64,000 nucleotides of DNA from Nocardioides sp. CFH 31398 (GCF_022436705.1 NZ_JAKUHT010000012.1:248001-312000); one strand, 5' to 3'; counted from the first letter of the stretch, positions 16,536-26,010 are shown. Made by a program: numbers and translations. The notes: generated from the letters alone by a model not told the origin.

Positions 16536-17311
16536 GAGCCGGCCCCCTCGTCACCCGCGCCGACGAGCTCCGCGAGGTCGGAGACCACGACGTCGGCCCC
16601 CGCGGCGCGCAGCGCCTCCGCGCCGGCGCCGCGGTCGACGCCGACGACCAGGCCGAAGTCGCCGGCGCGCCCGGCGCGGACCCCGGAGGTGGCGTCCTCG
16701 AGGACGACGGCCCTCGCGTCGGGCGCCTCGAGCACCTGCGCGGCGTGGTGGAACGTGTCGGGTGCGGGCTTGCCGGCCAGCCCGAGCTCCTTGGCGACCC
16801 GCCCGTCGACGACCGTGGCGAACCGGTCGAGCAGCCCCGCGGCCGTGAGGACGGCGGGGGCGTTGGCCGAGCTGGACACGACCGCCAGCGGCATCCCGAG
16901 GTCGCGGAGGTGGTCCAGCAGCGCCACCGAACCGGGGTACGCCGTCACGCCGTCGCGCTCCAGGACGGCGTTGAAGGCGTCGTTCTTGCGGTTCCCGAGG
17001 CCCTTCACGCTGACCTCGTCGGCCGGTGCGTCGTCGGCGCCCTCGGGCAGCTCGATGCCGCGGGAGGTCAGGAAGTCGCGCACGCCGTCGAAGCGGGGCT
17101 TGCCGTCGACGTGGTCGAAGTAGTCCTGGTCGGTGTAGGCGCTGGTGTCGCCCGCGCCGTCCCAGGAGGAGAGGAAGTCCGAGAACATCTCGGCCCAGGC
17201 CCGCATGTGCACCTCGGCGGTCGGCGTCACCACGCCGTCGAGGTCGAAGAGAGCGGCGTCGTACCGCGACCAGTCCACGGGCAACGAGGGTAGGCGTGCG
17301 TCGGTCGTCAC
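16532..17311 (-). CDS. pgmB: beta-phosphoglucomutase (HAD superfamily)
   Basis: Converts beta-glucose 1-phosphate to glucose 6-phosphate. The 259-residue protein has HAD motif [10 protein letters not shown] (two Asp), motif II VVSSSAN, Lys in [12 protein letters not shown] and motif [15 protein letters not shown]. The cap domain contains [19 protein letters not shown] and [11 protein letters not shown], typical of beta-PGM. It is the first gene of a two-gene operon with the GH65 phosphorylase (4-nt overlap), so the pair channels a disaccharide into glycolysis with only one ATP spent per two hexoses. GTG start at 17311; divergent from ilvD. Confidence 0.9.
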   Translation of the reverse strand: MTTDARLPSLPVDWSRYDAALFDLDGVVTPTAEVHMRAWAEMFSDFLSSWDGAGDTSAYTDQDYFDHVDGKPRFDGVRDFLTSRGIELPEGADDAPADEVSVKGLGNRKNDAFNAVLERDGVTAYPGSVALLDHLRDLGMPLAVVSSSANAPAVLTAAGLLDRFATVVDGRVAKELGLAGKPAPDTFHHAAQVLEAPDARAVVLEDATSGVRAGRAGDFGLVVGVDRGAGAEALRAAGADVVVSDLAELVGAGDEGAGS

Positions 17312-17342
17312 GTGGCCGGGACCCCGAACTGGCCCGGGTGAC

Positions 17343-17397
17343 CACCGATCGCGGGGGATCGCTGCTCGCCCGCGACACCGTTCCCACGCGATCGGTG
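17343..17397. promoter_or_regulatory. 11-bp inverted repeat in the pgmB/ilvD divergent promoter region
   Basis: CACCGATCGCG (17343-17353) and CGCGATCGGTG (17387-17397) face each other 33 nt apart, upstream of both pgmB and ilvD. Each arm contains the palindromic core CGATCG. They could be a pair of operator half-sites or a stem; no regulator is encoded nearby. Confidence 0.4.
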
Positions 17398-17453
17398 TTC
17401 ATGCGGCGATCGCGCGTGCGACCCGCCGCGGCGGCGGGGATATCGTGCGAGGC

Positions 17454-19157
17454 ATGGCCGAGACCCCTCAGGACGCCACGAACGAGATCGACGTCAAGCC
17501 CCGCTCCCGCGACGTCACGGACGGCCTGGAGCGGGCCGCCGCCCGCGGCATGCTGCGGGCCGTCGGCATGGGCGACGACGACTGGGAGAAGCCCCAGATC
17601 GGCGTCGCGTCGTCGTGGAACGAGATCACGCCCTGCAACCTCTCGCTGCAGCGGCTCGCGCAGGCCGTGAAGAGCGGCGTGCACGCCGCCGGCGGCTTCC
17701 CCATGGAGTTCGGCACCATCTCGGTCTCCGACGGCATCTCCATGGGCCACGAGGGCATGCACTTCTCGCTGGTCTCCCGCGAGGTCATCGCCGACTCCGT
17801 CGAGACGGTCATGATGGCCGAGCGCCTCGACGGCTCGGTGCTGCTGGCGGGCTGCGACAAGTCCCTGCCCGGCATGCTCATGGCCGCCGCACGCCTCGAC
17901 CTGGCCTCCGTGTTCCTGTACGCCGGCACGATCCTGCCCGGCAAGGTGGACGGCGAGGACGTGACGATCATCGACGCCTTCGAGGCCGTCGGCGCGTGCC
18001 TGGCCGGCAAGATCAGCCGCGAGCAGGTCGACAAGGTCGAGCGCGCCATCTGCCCCGGTGAGGGTGCCTGCGGCGGCGCGTACACCGCGAACACCATGGC
18101 CGCCGTCGCGGAGGCGCTCGGCATGGCGCTGCCCGGCTCGGCGTCCCCGCCGGCCGTGGACCGCCGCCGCGACAAGATCGCCCACCGCTCCGGCGAGGCC
18201 GTCGTCAACATGCTCCGCAAGGGCATCACCGCGCGGCAGGTCATCACCAAGAAGTCGCTGGAGAACGCCGTCGCCGTCGCGATGGCGATCGGCGGCTCGA
18301 CCAACGCCGTCCTGCACCTGCTGGCCATCGCCCGCGAGGCCGAGGTCGACCTCACCCTCGACGACTTCACCCGCATCGGCGACAAGGTCCCGCACCTCGC
18401 CGACATGAAGCCGTTCGGCAAGTACGTCTGGACCGACTTCGACCGCGTCGGCGGCATCCCCGTGCTCATGAAGGCGCTGCTGGACGCCGGCCTCATGCAC
18501 GGCGACGCCCTGACCGTGACCGGCAGGACGCTCGCCGAGAACCTCGCGGACGTCGAGGTCCCCGAGCTCGACGGGACCATCGTCCGCGCCCTGGACACCC
18601 CGATCCACGCGACCGGCGGCCTGACGATCCTCCAGGGCACGCTCGCGCCCGAGGGCGCCGTGGTGAAGTCGGCCGGGTTCGACGAGTCCGTCTTCACCGG
18701 CACCGCTCGCGTCTTCGACGGCGAGCGCGCCGCGATGGACGCCCTCACCGAGGGCCAGATCGTCGCCGGCGACGTCGTCGTCATCCGCTACGAGGGCCCC
18801 AAGGGCGGCCCCGGCATGCGCGAGATGCTCGCCATCACCGGTGCGATCAAGGGCGCGGGCCTCGGCAAGGACGTCCTGCTCATGACCGACGGCCGCTTCT
18901 CCGGCGGCACGACCGGGCTCTGCGTCGGCCACGTCGCCCCCGAGGCGGTGGACGCCGGCCCGATCGCGTTCCTGCGCGACGGCGACCGGATCACGCTGGA
19001 CGTCGCCAACAAGCGCCTCGACGTCGACGTGTCGGCCGAGGAGCTCGAGGCCCGTGCCGAGGGCTGGGCGCCGAAGCCGCCGAAGTACACCCGTGGGGTC
19101 CTGGGCAAGTACCGGCAGGTCGTGCAGTCGGCGGCGCACGGCGCCGTGACGAGCTGA
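17454..19157 (+). CDS. ilvD: dihydroxy-acid dehydratase
   Basis: Fe-S dehydratase of isoleucine/valine synthesis making 2-oxo acids from 2,3-dihydroxy acids. The 567-residue length is normal. Motifs: [83 protein letters not shown] and [23 protein letters not shown]; the cluster cysteines in PCN, GCDKS and GACGG are present. ATG 17454 follows a TATCGT -10 box (17441-17446) by 7 nt and lacks a Shine-Dalgarno, so it appears leaderless. It stands apart from ilvBNC but belongs to the same pathway. Confidence 0.97.
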   Translation: MAETPQDATNEIDVKPRSRDVTDGLERAAARGMLRAVGMGDDDWEKPQIGVASSWNEITPCNLSLQRLAQAVKSGVHAAGGFPMEFGTISVSDGISMGHEGMHFSLVSREVIADSVETVMMAERLDGSVLLAGCDKSLPGMLMAAARLDLASVFLYAGTILPGKVDGEDVTIIDAFEAVGACLAGKISREQVDKVERAICPGEGACGGAYTANTMAAVAEALGMALPGSASPPAVDRRRDKIAHRSGEAVVNMLRKGITARQVITKKSLENAVAVAMAIGGSTNAVLHLLAIAREAEVDLTLDDFTRIGDKVPHLADMKPFGKYVWTDFDRVGGIPVLMKALLDAGLMHGDALTVTGRTLAENLADVEVPELDGTIVRALDTPIHATGGLTILQGTLAPEGAVVKSAGFDESVFTGTARVFDGERAAMDALTEGQIVAGDVVVIRYEGPKGGPGMREMLAITGAIKGAGLGKDVLLMTDGRFSGGTTGLCVGHVAPEAVDAGPIAFLRDGDRITLDVANKRLDVDVSAEELEARAEGWAPKPPKYTRGVLGKYRQVVQSAAHGAVTS

Positions 19158-19246
19158 AGCGGCCCTGGGCCGGCCGGTCCACGCGACCAGCGGGCGCGAA
19201 GGGCGGGGCTGACGACACGCGTCTGCCCATCCCGGCCGAGATCAAG

Positions 19247-20416
19247 GTGCTCGTCGCCTCGGCCTTCGTCATCGCGATCGGCTACGGCCTGGTCTCGCCG
19301 GTGCTGCCGGCGTACGCCCGGAGCTTCGACGTCGGCGTCGCCGCCGCGTCGACCGTGGTGTCGGCGTTCGCCTTCTTCCGGCTCGTCTTCGCCCCCGCCG
19401 GCGGCGCGCTGGTCTCACGGCTGGGGGAGCGGCCCGTCTACCTGACCGGCCTGCTCGTCGTCGCGGCGTCCTCGCTGGCGACGGCGTTCGCACAGTCCTA
19501 CGTCCAGCTGCTGGTGCTGCGCGGGGTCGGGGGCATCGGCTCCACCATGTTCACGGTCTCGGCGATGGCGCTGCTGGTGCGGTTGGCGCCGCCGACGATC
19601 CGTGGCCGGGTGAGCTCGGCGTACGCCTCGTCGTTCCTGCTCGGCGGCATGCTCGGCCCGGTCGTGGGAGGGGCGCTGGCCGGGTTCGGGCTGCGCGTCC
19701 CGTTCGTCGTGTACGCCGTCGCGCTGCTCGTGGCCGCCTCGGTGGTCGGCCTGCGGCTCTCGAGCGCCTCCCTGCGGCCCAGCGAGGACGGACCGCCCCC
19801 GCCGCCGATGAAGGTGCGTGAGGCGCTGGGCGACGCGGCCTACCGGGCGGCGCTCGCGTCGGCGTTCGCGAACGGCTGGTGCAACTTCGGCGTCCGGGCA
19901 GCCGTGCTGCCGCAGTTCGCGGTCGCCGTCCACGACGCCACCTGGGTCGCGGGCGTCTCGCTGGCCCTCGCCGCGGCGGGCACCGCCGCCGCGCTGCAGG
20001 TCGCGGGCCGGGTCGCCGACCGCGTCGGACGCCGCCCCCTCGTGCTCACCGGGCTGGTCGTCACCGCCGCCGGGCTCGGCGCCATCGGGCTGTCGGGCGA
20101 CCTGCTCGTGCTGCTCGTGCTGTCGGCGGTCTCCGGGCTCGGGGCCGGACTGGTGAACCCCGGCCAGCAGGCCACCGTCGCGGACGTCGTCGGCACCGCC
20201 CGCGGCGGGGGCCCGGTGCTCGGGGTGTTCCAGATGGCGCAGGACTCCGGCGCCATCCTCGGCCCGATCCTGGTCGGCGTCGTTGCCGACCGGCTCGGCT
20301 TCGGCTGGGCCTTCGGCGCCACCGCGCTGATCAGCCTGCTCGCGGTGCTGCCCTGGCTGGCGGCCCCCGAGACCCTCCACCGCGCTCGGGCCGTGGGGGG
20401 ATCGGCCCGAGGGTGA
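19247..20416 (+). CDS. MFS transporter (DHA1-like)
   Basis: A 389-residue, 12-helix major-facilitator protein. Landmarks: first helix VASAFVIAIGYGLVSPVLPAY, the loop 2-3 motif GGALVSRLGERPVYL, the motif C-like helix GGMLGPVVGGALAGFG and the loop 8-9 motif GRVADRVGRRPLVLTG. The substrate is not evident; the family includes drug and sugar exporters. The frame is open upstream (DDTRLPIPAEIK) without ATG/GTG/TTG, so the true start may be slightly earlier with a rare codon; GTG 19247 already sits at the edge of helix 1. It follows ilvD by 89 nt on the same strand. Confidence 0.85.
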   Translation: MLVASAFVIAIGYGLVSPVLPAYARSFDVGVAAASTVVSAFAFFRLVFAPAGGALVSRLGERPVYLTGLLVVAASSLATAFAQSYVQLLVLRGVGGIGSTMFTVSAMALLVRLAPPTIRGRVSSAYASSFLLGGMLGPVVGGALAGFGLRVPFVVYAVALLVAASVVGLRLSSASLRPSEDGPPPPPMKVREALGDAAYRAALASAFANGWCNFGVRAAVLPQFAVAVHDATWVAGVSLALAAAGTAAALQVAGRVADRVGRRPLVLTGLVVTAAGLGAIGLSGDLLVLLVLSAVSGLGAGLVNPGQQATVADVVGTARGGGPVLGVFQMAQDSGAILGPILVGVVADRLGFGWAFGATALISLLAVLPWLAAPETLHRARAVGGSARG

Positions 20417-20691
20417 GGTGGAGGGCCCCGGAGGGCCGCCCGCGGTCCACGACCCTGGCAGAGACGGCCGTGACCGGGCGACTCCCCACCGCCCGGGACG
20501 GCCCGGGTTTCGGCAGGTTGTGGTGTAACGGTGCCGCCCACTGGTGGATCTCTGCCGACACCGGGTGTCCGCGACGCCGTGTCCTCGCAGGTCAGGCGGG
20601 TGTCGGTCCCGCCCGGCCGGAGGCCATCCTCCGGACGCCTCGCCGCCCGGGGCGGGGGGAGGGGGCCGGGTGACCGCTTCTTCGTCAGGTC
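20417..20691. other. GC-rich intergenic region with hairpins, no gene recognised
   Basis: 275 bp between the MFS gene and the convergent kinase-like gene. It holds several short inverted repeats, for example GGGCCC/GGAGGGCC near 20422 and CGGCAG (20512) facing CTGCCG (20556). The phrase GGTGTAACGG near 20521 recalls a tRNA D-loop, but no anticodon or T-arm follows. Probably a termination region. Confidence 0.4.
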
Positions 20692-21255
20692 TCACCGAAC
20701 GGCGGCGCTGACCACCCGGTCGGCCCGACCGCGCGACGCCGCGACCAGCCGCGCGTTGGGCTCGTCGACCGCCGCGACCCACGCCTCGGCCTCCGCCGTC
20801 GACTTGCCGAACTCGACGTGGCGAGCCACCAACCGCTCGGTCCGTACGGCGTCGTCGACGTCGAGGTAGGCGCACTCGTCGAGGGCCTCCCGGACGGCGC
20901 GCCACGGTGGGTCGTCGAGCAGGAGGTAGTTGCCCTCGGTGACCACGACGTCGACCTCGGGGCCGATCCGGATCGCACCGGCCAGCGGCTGCTCCAGGTC
21001 GCGCTCGAACGCGGGCGCCCACACCGTCTCGTCGGGGCGCTCCCGCAGCCGGCGCAGCAGTGCGGCGTACCCCGCGGCGTCGAACGTCTCCGGTGCTCCC
21101 TTGCGGTCGCGCAGCCCGAGGGAGTCGAGGGCGACGTCGGCCAGGTGGAAGCCGTCCATCGGCAGGTAGGCCGCACCCAGGTCGCGCGCCCACGCCACGG
21201 CGTACGTCGTCTTGCCGGCGCCGGGCGGACCCGCGAGACCGAGGATGCGTCGCAC
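20692..21255 (-). CDS. P-loop nucleoside/nucleotide kinase-like protein
   Basis: A 187-residue ATP-dependent kinase of the uridine kinase/PanK-like fold. Walker A is GLAGPPGAGKTTYA at the N-terminus, followed by LPMDGFHLADVALDSLGLRDRKGAPETFD, a segment characteristic of this group (acceptor-binding Asp and the RKGAPxTFD motif), VVVTEGNYLLLDDPPW for strand 3 and RLVARHVEFGKS as lid. The group has been linked to sugar or nucleoside phosphorylation; the acceptor here is unknown. It starts with ATG and is a single-gene unit divergent from the EEP-fold gene. Confidence 0.82.
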   Translation of the reverse strand: MRRILGLAGPPGAGKTTYAVAWARDLGAAYLPMDGFHLADVALDSLGLRDRKGAPETFDAAGYAALLRRLRERPDETVWAPAFERDLEQPLAGAIRIGPEVDVVVTEGNYLLLDDPPWRAVREALDECAYLDVDDAVRTERLVARHVEFGKSTAEAEAWVAAVDEPNARLVAASRGRADRVVSAAVR

Positions 21256-21349
21256 GTCGGCACGCTATCCGTACTCGTCCACCGCAGTCCCAGGTCCGTT
21301 CACGAGCGGGTCATCCGCCCGTCGAGACCCCTTCCTAGCGTCGCGGCAC

Positions 21350-22327
21350 GTGACGTCTCGGGTTCACGTCGTCCTGTCCTGCCTGCTCCTCGGCCTCTCG
21401 CTCCTCGGGCCCCCGGCCGCGGCCCCGCCGGCCGCCGCCGCCCCGGTCGTGGGCGAGGGGCCCGAACCGCCACCCCCGGGGTCGCTGCGCCTGCGCCACC
21501 TCCACTCCAGCTCGGCGTGGACGACGGCGCCCCCGGTGGTCGCCGCGGACGTGGGCGGCTGGCAGCGGTCCGTCGACCTGCTCACCATGACCGAGTCGGG
21601 CGGCGGGGTCCGGCAGGCGGCGCTGCGGGCGCCGGGGTGGTCGACGGCCTGGTTCGAGGGCCGTGGGCCCCGTCCGGGACGCCGCGCCGACGCCAGCGTC
21701 CGGTGGCGTGACGCGGTGTGGGTCGAGCGTGCCCGCGCCTCGCTGCCCCTGTCGGAGCGCACCTACCCGGTGAAGGAGGGCGCCGCCCGCGGGATCACGC
21801 CGAACGCGACGGCCGCCGTCCTGGAGCGGCGCGACACGGGCGTCGTCCTGCTGGTCACCGTCGCGCACCTGCCGTCACTGGTGGAGCGGGCGGACGGCAC
21901 CGGTCTCGACCGGGCCCCGGAGCTCGCCAGCCGGCTGGCGGCGTACGGCGACGCGCTCGCCGGCTACCGCGAGCAGGTCGACACGATGACCAGGCGCCAC
22001 GACCCGGACGTGCGTCTGGTCGTCGCCGACTGGAACGTCGACGCCAAGCGGCCCTGGGCGCGCACCCTGCTGCGGGAGGCCTGGGCCGGCTCCGGGCTGG
22101 TCCCCGCCTGGCCGGCGTCGTACGACGGGCCCGGGACGTTCGACGACGAGCGCGAGGGCCACGTCCGGTCCCGGCTCATCGACGGGGCGCTCGTCGACGC
22201 GGCCGCGACGCACCTCGAGGCGCCCCGGGTGCTCGCCCCCACATCGTCCTCCGACCACCGACCGTTCGTCACGACGATCGGCCTGCCGGCCGCGCCCGGG
22301 GAGACGGCCGTCACCCCTCTCGGGTAG
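21350..22327 (+). CDS. secreted endonuclease/exonuclease/phosphatase-fold protein
   Basis: A 325-residue exported protein with a signal peptide (VVLSCLLLGLSLLG, then Ala/Pro-rich). The body has the EEP landmarks: LLTMTES (catalytic Glu region), VRLVVADWNVDAKR (the D-x-N motif), and SSSDHRPFVTTI near the C-terminus (the SDH motif). Metal-dependent phosphodiester cleavage outside the membrane is the family activity; the substrate is unknown. GTG 21350 lies 8 nt after TAGCGT (21336-21341), so it is probably leaderless. The kynureninase gene follows 9 nt downstream. Confidence 0.72.
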   Translation: MTSRVHVVLSCLLLGLSLLGPPAAAPPAAAAPVVGEGPEPPPPGSLRLRHLHSSSAWTTAPPVVAADVGGWQRSVDLLTMTESGGGVRQAALRAPGWSTAWFEGRGPRPGRRADASVRWRDAVWVERARASLPLSERTYPVKEGAARGITPNATAAVLERRDTGVVLLVTVAHLPSLVERADGTGLDRAPELASRLAAYGDALAGYREQVDTMTRRHDPDVRLVVADWNVDAKRPWARTLLREAWAGSGLVPAWPASYDGPGTFDDEREGHVRSRLIDGALVDAAATHLEAPRVLAPTSSSDHRPFVTTIGLPAAPGETAVTPLG

Positions 22328-22336
22328 GACTTCCCC

Positions 22337-23590
22337 ATGACGACCTCCACCGGCGGTGCGACCGGCCAGTCCTCGGGCGCGGCGGCGCGGGCCGAGGCGC
22401 TCGACCACGACGACCCGCTGGCCGCCTACCGCGACCGGTTCGTGGGTGCGTCGTCGTCGCTGACCTACTTCGACGGCAACTCGCTGGGGCGACCCCTGGC
22501 CGTGACCGCCGACCGGATGGGGGTGTTCGTCGAGCACGAGTGGGGCGGCCGGCTGATCCGCGGCTGGGACGAGCAGTGGATGGAGCTGCCGCTCGTCGTC
22601 GGCGACGAGCTCGGGCTGGTGTGCCTGGGCGCCGCCCCCGGACAGGTCGTGGTCGCGGACTCGACGACCGTCGTCCTCTACAAGCTGCTGCGCGCCGCCG
22701 TCGCCGCGCGCCCGGACCGGCCCGAGATCGTCCTCGACACCGACAACTTCCCGACCGACCGGTACGTCGCGGAGGCCGTCGCCCGCGAGTGCGGGCTGCA
22801 CCTGCGCTGGGTCGAGACCGACCCCGCGCTGGGCCTCACCCTCGAGCAGGCGGCGTCCGTCGTCGGCCCCCGCACCGCGGTCGTGCTGGCCAGCCACGTC
22901 GCCTACCGGTCGGCGTACGTCGCGGACGTGCCGGGCATCACCGCCCTCGCGCACGAGGCCGGGGCGCTGGTGCTGTGGGACCTGTCGCACTCGGTCGGCT
23001 CGGTGCCCGTCGAGCTCGACGCGTGGGACGTCGACCTGGCCGTCGGGTGCACCTACAAGTACCTCAACGGCGGGCCGGGCTCGCCGGCCTTCGGGTACGT
23101 CGCGCAGCGCCACCTGACCGAGCTCGACCAGCCCGTGTCGGGGTGGATGGGCCACGCCGACCCCTTCGCCATGGGCCCCGGGCACACCCCGGACCCCGGC
23201 GTCCGCCGGTTGCTGTCGGGGACCCCGCCGGTGCTCGCGATGCAGCCGATGCGCGACATGCTCGCGCTGGTCGCGGCCGTAGGGATGCCGGCCGTGCGGG
23301 CGAAGTCGGTCGGCCTGACGTCGTACGCGATCGAGCTGGCCGACGAGCTGCTTCTGCCCCTCGGGGTCACCCTCGCCTCGCCGCGCGACGCCGCGCAGCG
23401 CGGCGGCCACGTGACGCTGGTGCACCCGCGGATGCGCGAGGTCGTGGCGGCGCTGTGGAAGCGCGACGTGATCCCGGACTACCGCGACCCCGGCGGGCTC
23501 CGGATCGGGCTGTCCCCGCTGTCGACGTCGTACGACGAGGTGCGGCGCGGTCTCGAGGAGGTCGCGGCGCTGCTGCGCCCGGGCCCGTGA
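22337..23590 (+). CDS. kynU: kynureninase
   Basis: PLP enzyme cleaving kynurenine or 3-hydroxykynurenine to (3-hydroxy)anthranilate and alanine. The 417-residue protein shows YFDGNSLGRPL, the DNFPTDRYV cofactor segment, VVLASHVAYRSAYVADV, VLWDLSHSVGSVPVELD, and the Schiff-base lysine in AVGCTYKYLNGGPGSPAF; the C-terminus has RGGHVTLVHP and GLRIGLSPLSTSYDEV. All expected catalytic residues are present. No tryptophan dioxygenase or formamidase gene is adjacent, so it either serves a dispersed pathway or salvages kynurenine. ATG start; a TAGGAC box overlaps the preceding stop codon and could provide its own promoter. Confidence 0.94.
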   Translation: MTTSTGGATGQSSGAAARAEALDHDDPLAAYRDRFVGASSSLTYFDGNSLGRPLAVTADRMGVFVEHEWGGRLIRGWDEQWMELPLVVGDELGLVCLGAAPGQVVVADSTTVVLYKLLRAAVAARPDRPEIVLDTDNFPTDRYVAEAVARECGLHLRWVETDPALGLTLEQAASVVGPRTAVVLASHVAYRSAYVADVPGITALAHEAGALVLWDLSHSVGSVPVELDAWDVDLAVGCTYKYLNGGPGSPAFGYVAQRHLTELDQPVSGWMGHADPFAMGPGHTPDPGVRRLLSGTPPVLAMQPMRDMLALVAAVGMPAVRAKSVGLTSYAIELADELLLPLGVTLASPRDAAQRGGHVTLVHPRMREVVAALWKRDVIPDYRDPGGLRIGLSPLSTSYDEVRRGLEEVAALLRPGP

Positions 23591-23644
23591 CGACGGGTCG
23601 GCGTCCGGGGGTGCCTCGCGAGGGGCGTTCGGGCACCTGCTGAC

Positions 23645-24871
23645 ATGCCCGTCCTCCCCAGCCCCCCGTCCGTCGCCGACGGCGCCGAGGTCGCCGACGT
23701 CGAGGCGTGGGTCGCCGAGCACCTCGGCGACCTGACCCTGGAGGGCCCCGACGGGGTCCGCTCGGGGGCCTTCCGGGGCGGGCAGTCGGCCGCCGACACG
23801 GCGCTGGCGACCCTCGACGTCGGCAACTACGCCCGCACCCGCTCGACCGTCCTGCCGGTGTCACGGCGCGGCGCGAGCCGCATGTCGCCGTACATCCGGC
23901 ACGGGCTGCTGAGTCTCGGCGAGGTGTGGGACGCCGTCGCCGACGCGCCCGGCCGCGACCGCGCGAAGTACCGCGACGAGCTGATGTGGCAGGAGTACGC
24001 CCGACACCTCTACGCCCGCGTCGGACCCGACCTCGGGCGCAGCCTGCGCCGCGAGCAGCCGCGACCGCCCGCCTGGGACGAGCCGTGGCCCGAGCGCATG
24101 GCCTGCATGGAGGCCGTCGTCGGCGAGCTCCACGAGGACGGGTGGGTCGTCAACCAGACCCGGATGTGGCTGGCCTCGCAGTGGGCCGTCCGGGCGGGCG
24201 CGACCTGGCGGGACGGCGAGGACGCGATGTTCGCCCACCTCGTCGACGGCTCCCGCGCCGCGAACCGGCTCGGCTGGCAGTGGACGATCGGCACCGGGTC
24301 GGGCAAGCCGTACGGGTTCAGCCGCTGGCAGGTCGAGAAGCGCGCGCCGCAGCTGTGCAAGCGGTGCGCCCTGCGGAAGGACTGCCCGGTGCAGGGCTGG
24401 CCCGAGGCGGAGACCGGGCCGTCCGTCGACGGCCCCGACCTCCGCAAGGGCGACATCCCGGCCGGGCCCGCCGAGGTCGAGGGCGCCGGTGGGGCGGAGA
24501 CGGTCTGGCTGACCGCCGAGTCGCTGTCGGAGCGCGACCCGGCGCTCGCCGCCGACCCGGAGCGTCCCGCGGTCTTCGTGTACGACGAGCCGCTGCTGCG
24601 CCGACTGCGGCTGTCCGGCAAGCGGCTGGTGTTCCTCGCGGAGACGCTCGGCGAGCTCGCTGCGACGCGGGCGCTCGAGGTGCGTCGGGGCGACGTCGTC
24701 GAGGAGCTGTCCGGCACGCCCCTCGCCGCGACGTACGCGCCGGTGCCGGGGTGGGCGAAACGGGCCGCGCGGCTCGACGTCGTCGAGACCCACCCGTGGC
24801 CGTGGCTGGTGCGGCCCCGGCCCGCGCCGGTGCAGTCGTTCACGGGGTGGCGGAAGTCGTTGGGGCGCTGA
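23645..24871 (+). CDS. photolyase/cryptochrome-like FAD protein with swapped domain order
   Basis: A 408-residue protein related to DNA photolyases. Residues ~40-235 match the photolyase FAD-binding domain: GGQSAADTALATL, SRRGASRMSPYIRHGLLSLGEV, YRDELMWQEYARHLYARVG, WVVNQTRMWLASQWAVRAG and DGSRAANRLGWQWTIGTGSG. A cysteine set C238-x2-C241-x5-C247 follows (CKRCALRKDCP), possibly binding a metal or Fe-S cluster. Residues ~285-380 resemble the alpha/beta antenna-side domain normally found at the N-terminus (ETVWLTAESLSERDPALAAD, AVFVYDEPLLRRLRLSGKRL, FLAETLGELAA, VRRGDVVEEL). The order is therefore reversed relative to classical photolyases. Whether it repairs DNA is unknown. ATG start, convergent with nothing. 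Confidence 0.8.
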   Translation: MPVLPSPPSVADGAEVADVEAWVAEHLGDLTLEGPDGVRSGAFRGGQSAADTALATLDVGNYARTRSTVLPVSRRGASRMSPYIRHGLLSLGEVWDAVADAPGRDRAKYRDELMWQEYARHLYARVGPDLGRSLRREQPRPPAWDEPWPERMACMEAVVGELHEDGWVVNQTRMWLASQWAVRAGATWRDGEDAMFAHLVDGSRAANRLGWQWTIGTGSGKPYGFSRWQVEKRAPQLCKRCALRKDCPVQGWPEAETGPSVDGPDLRKGDIPAGPAEVEGAGGAETVWLTAESLSERDPALAADPERPAVFVYDEPLLRRLRLSGKRLVFLAETLGELAATRALEVRRGDVVEELSGTPLAATYAPVPGWAKRAARLDVVETHPWPWLVRPRPAPVQSFTGWRKSLGR

Positions 24872-24896
24872 GGCCGGGCGGGCCTAGGGTCGGCCC

Positions 24897-25559
24897 GTGC
24901 TCGACTGGACGCCGCCCGCGACGCTGACCGCGACCCGCCTCGAGGGGACCCACGTCGTCCTGGAGCCGCTCGCCGTCGACCACGCCGAGGCGCTCCAGGT
25001 GGCGATCGGCGACTCCGGCACGTCGTGGCGGTTCCTGCCCGTCGAGGCGCCGGGGGACGTCGCGACGATGCGTGCCCTCGTGGAGGAGCAGCTCGCGGAC
25101 CCCGGCCTGGAGACCTTCGTGGTCCGACCCGGCGGGGGAGCGGTGGCCGGGAGGGTCAGCTGGATGCGCCAGGACCCGGCCCACGGCTGCGCCGAGGTGG
25201 GGTGGGTGGTCTTCGGTCCCACGCTGCAGCGCACCGCCGCCGCGACCGAGACGGTCAGCCTGCTGCTGCGGCAGGCCTTCGACGCCGGCTACCGCCGCGT
25301 CGAGTGGAAGTGCGACGACCTCAACGAGCCCTCCAAGCGCGCCGCCGTCCGCCTCGGATTCACCGCCGAGGGCGTCTTCCGCCAGCACAGGGTGGTCAAG
25401 GGCCTGAACCGCGACACCGCCTGGTTCGCGATGCTCGACCGCGAGTGGCCCGTCGTCCGCGCCGCCCACGAGGCCTGGCTCGCCCCGTCCACCTTCGACG
25501 AGCACGGCCACCAGCGCCACCCCCTCACCGTTCAGTCGGCCTTCCCCGCCGTCGGCTAG
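24897..25559 (+). CDS. GNAT family N-acetyltransferase (RimJ/RimL-like)
   Basis: A 220-residue acetyltransferase: TRLEGTHVVLEPLAVDHAEAL at the N-terminus, central AEVGWVVFGPTLQRTAAATETVSLLLRQAF in the acetyl-CoA binding region, VEWKCDDLNEPSKRAAVRLGFTAEGVFRQH typical of RimJ/RimL proteins, and a C-terminal extension. Likely acetylates a small amine or a protein N-terminus. GTG 24897 follows TAGGGT (24885-24890) by 6 nt, suggesting a leaderless transcript. It lies 25 nt after the photolyase-like gene. Confidence 0.87.
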   Translation: MLDWTPPATLTATRLEGTHVVLEPLAVDHAEALQVAIGDSGTSWRFLPVEAPGDVATMRALVEEQLADPGLETFVVRPGGGAVAGRVSWMRQDPAHGCAEVGWVVFGPTLQRTAAATETVSLLLRQAFDAGYRRVEWKCDDLNEPSKRAAVRLGFTAEGVFRQHRVVKGLNRDTAWFAMLDREWPVVRAAHEAWLAPSTFDEHGHQRHPLTVQSAFPAVG

Positions 25560-25578
25560 CGGTGGTTGGGTGGCAGGC

Positions 25579-26010
25579 ATGGAGCAGCGACTCAGCCTGG
25601 TGACCCTCGCGGTGGCCGACCGTGCGCGATCGCGGGCGTTCTACGTCGACGGGCTCGGGTGGGAGGCGACCGTCGACGAGCAGGACGTCCTGATGTTCAC
25701 CGTCGCCGACCGCGTCCTGCTGTCGCTGTGGGAGGAGACGTCGTTCGAGGCCGAGGTCGGTCCCGTACGGCGCGGAGCCGGCCTCGCGCCGATCACCCTG
25801 GCCCACAACTGCCGCGACCGCGCGACGGTGGACGACGTCCTGGACGACGCCCGCGCCGCCGGCGCCGACCCGGTCGAGACGGCGTCCGACCGCGAGTGGG
25901 GCGGCTACTCCGGCTACTTCGCCGACCCCGACGGCTACCGCTGGGAGGTCGCCTGGGCCCCGGGCGACTTCGCCCGACTGATGGTCCCCGACTCGAAGGA
26001 GCACGGATGA
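25579..26010 (+). CDS. VOC family (glyoxalase-like) protein
   Basis: A 143-residue vicinal-oxygen-chelate protein with two beta-alpha-beta-beta-beta repeats: LVTLAVADRARSRAFYVDGLGWEA and a second half with WGGYSGYFADPDGYRWEVAWAPG, the usual end motif with a metal-ligand Glu. Enzyme versus binding function cannot be told. ATG 25579 is preferred to GTG 25570. It overlaps the next gene by 4 nt. Confidence 0.85.
   Translation: MEQRLSLVTLAVADRARSRAFYVDGLGWEATVDEQDVLMFTVADRVLLSLWEETSFEAEVGPVRRGAGLAPITLAHNCRDRATVDDVLDDARAAGADPVETASDREWGGYSGYFADPDGYRWEVAWAPGDFARLMVPDSKEHG

Noticed and set aside
13998..17123. A 1041-codon open frame on the plus strand opposite the GH65 and pgmB genes.
   Set aside because: Its composition (Val/Asp/Arg-rich, no domain) is that of an antisense frame in high-GC DNA; the minus strand encodes two intact, recognisable enzymes.
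20512..20600. A tRNA-like stretch (GGTGTAACGG resembling a D-loop).
   Set aside because: No anticodon stem, no GGTTCGA-type T-arm and no acceptor pairing could be built.
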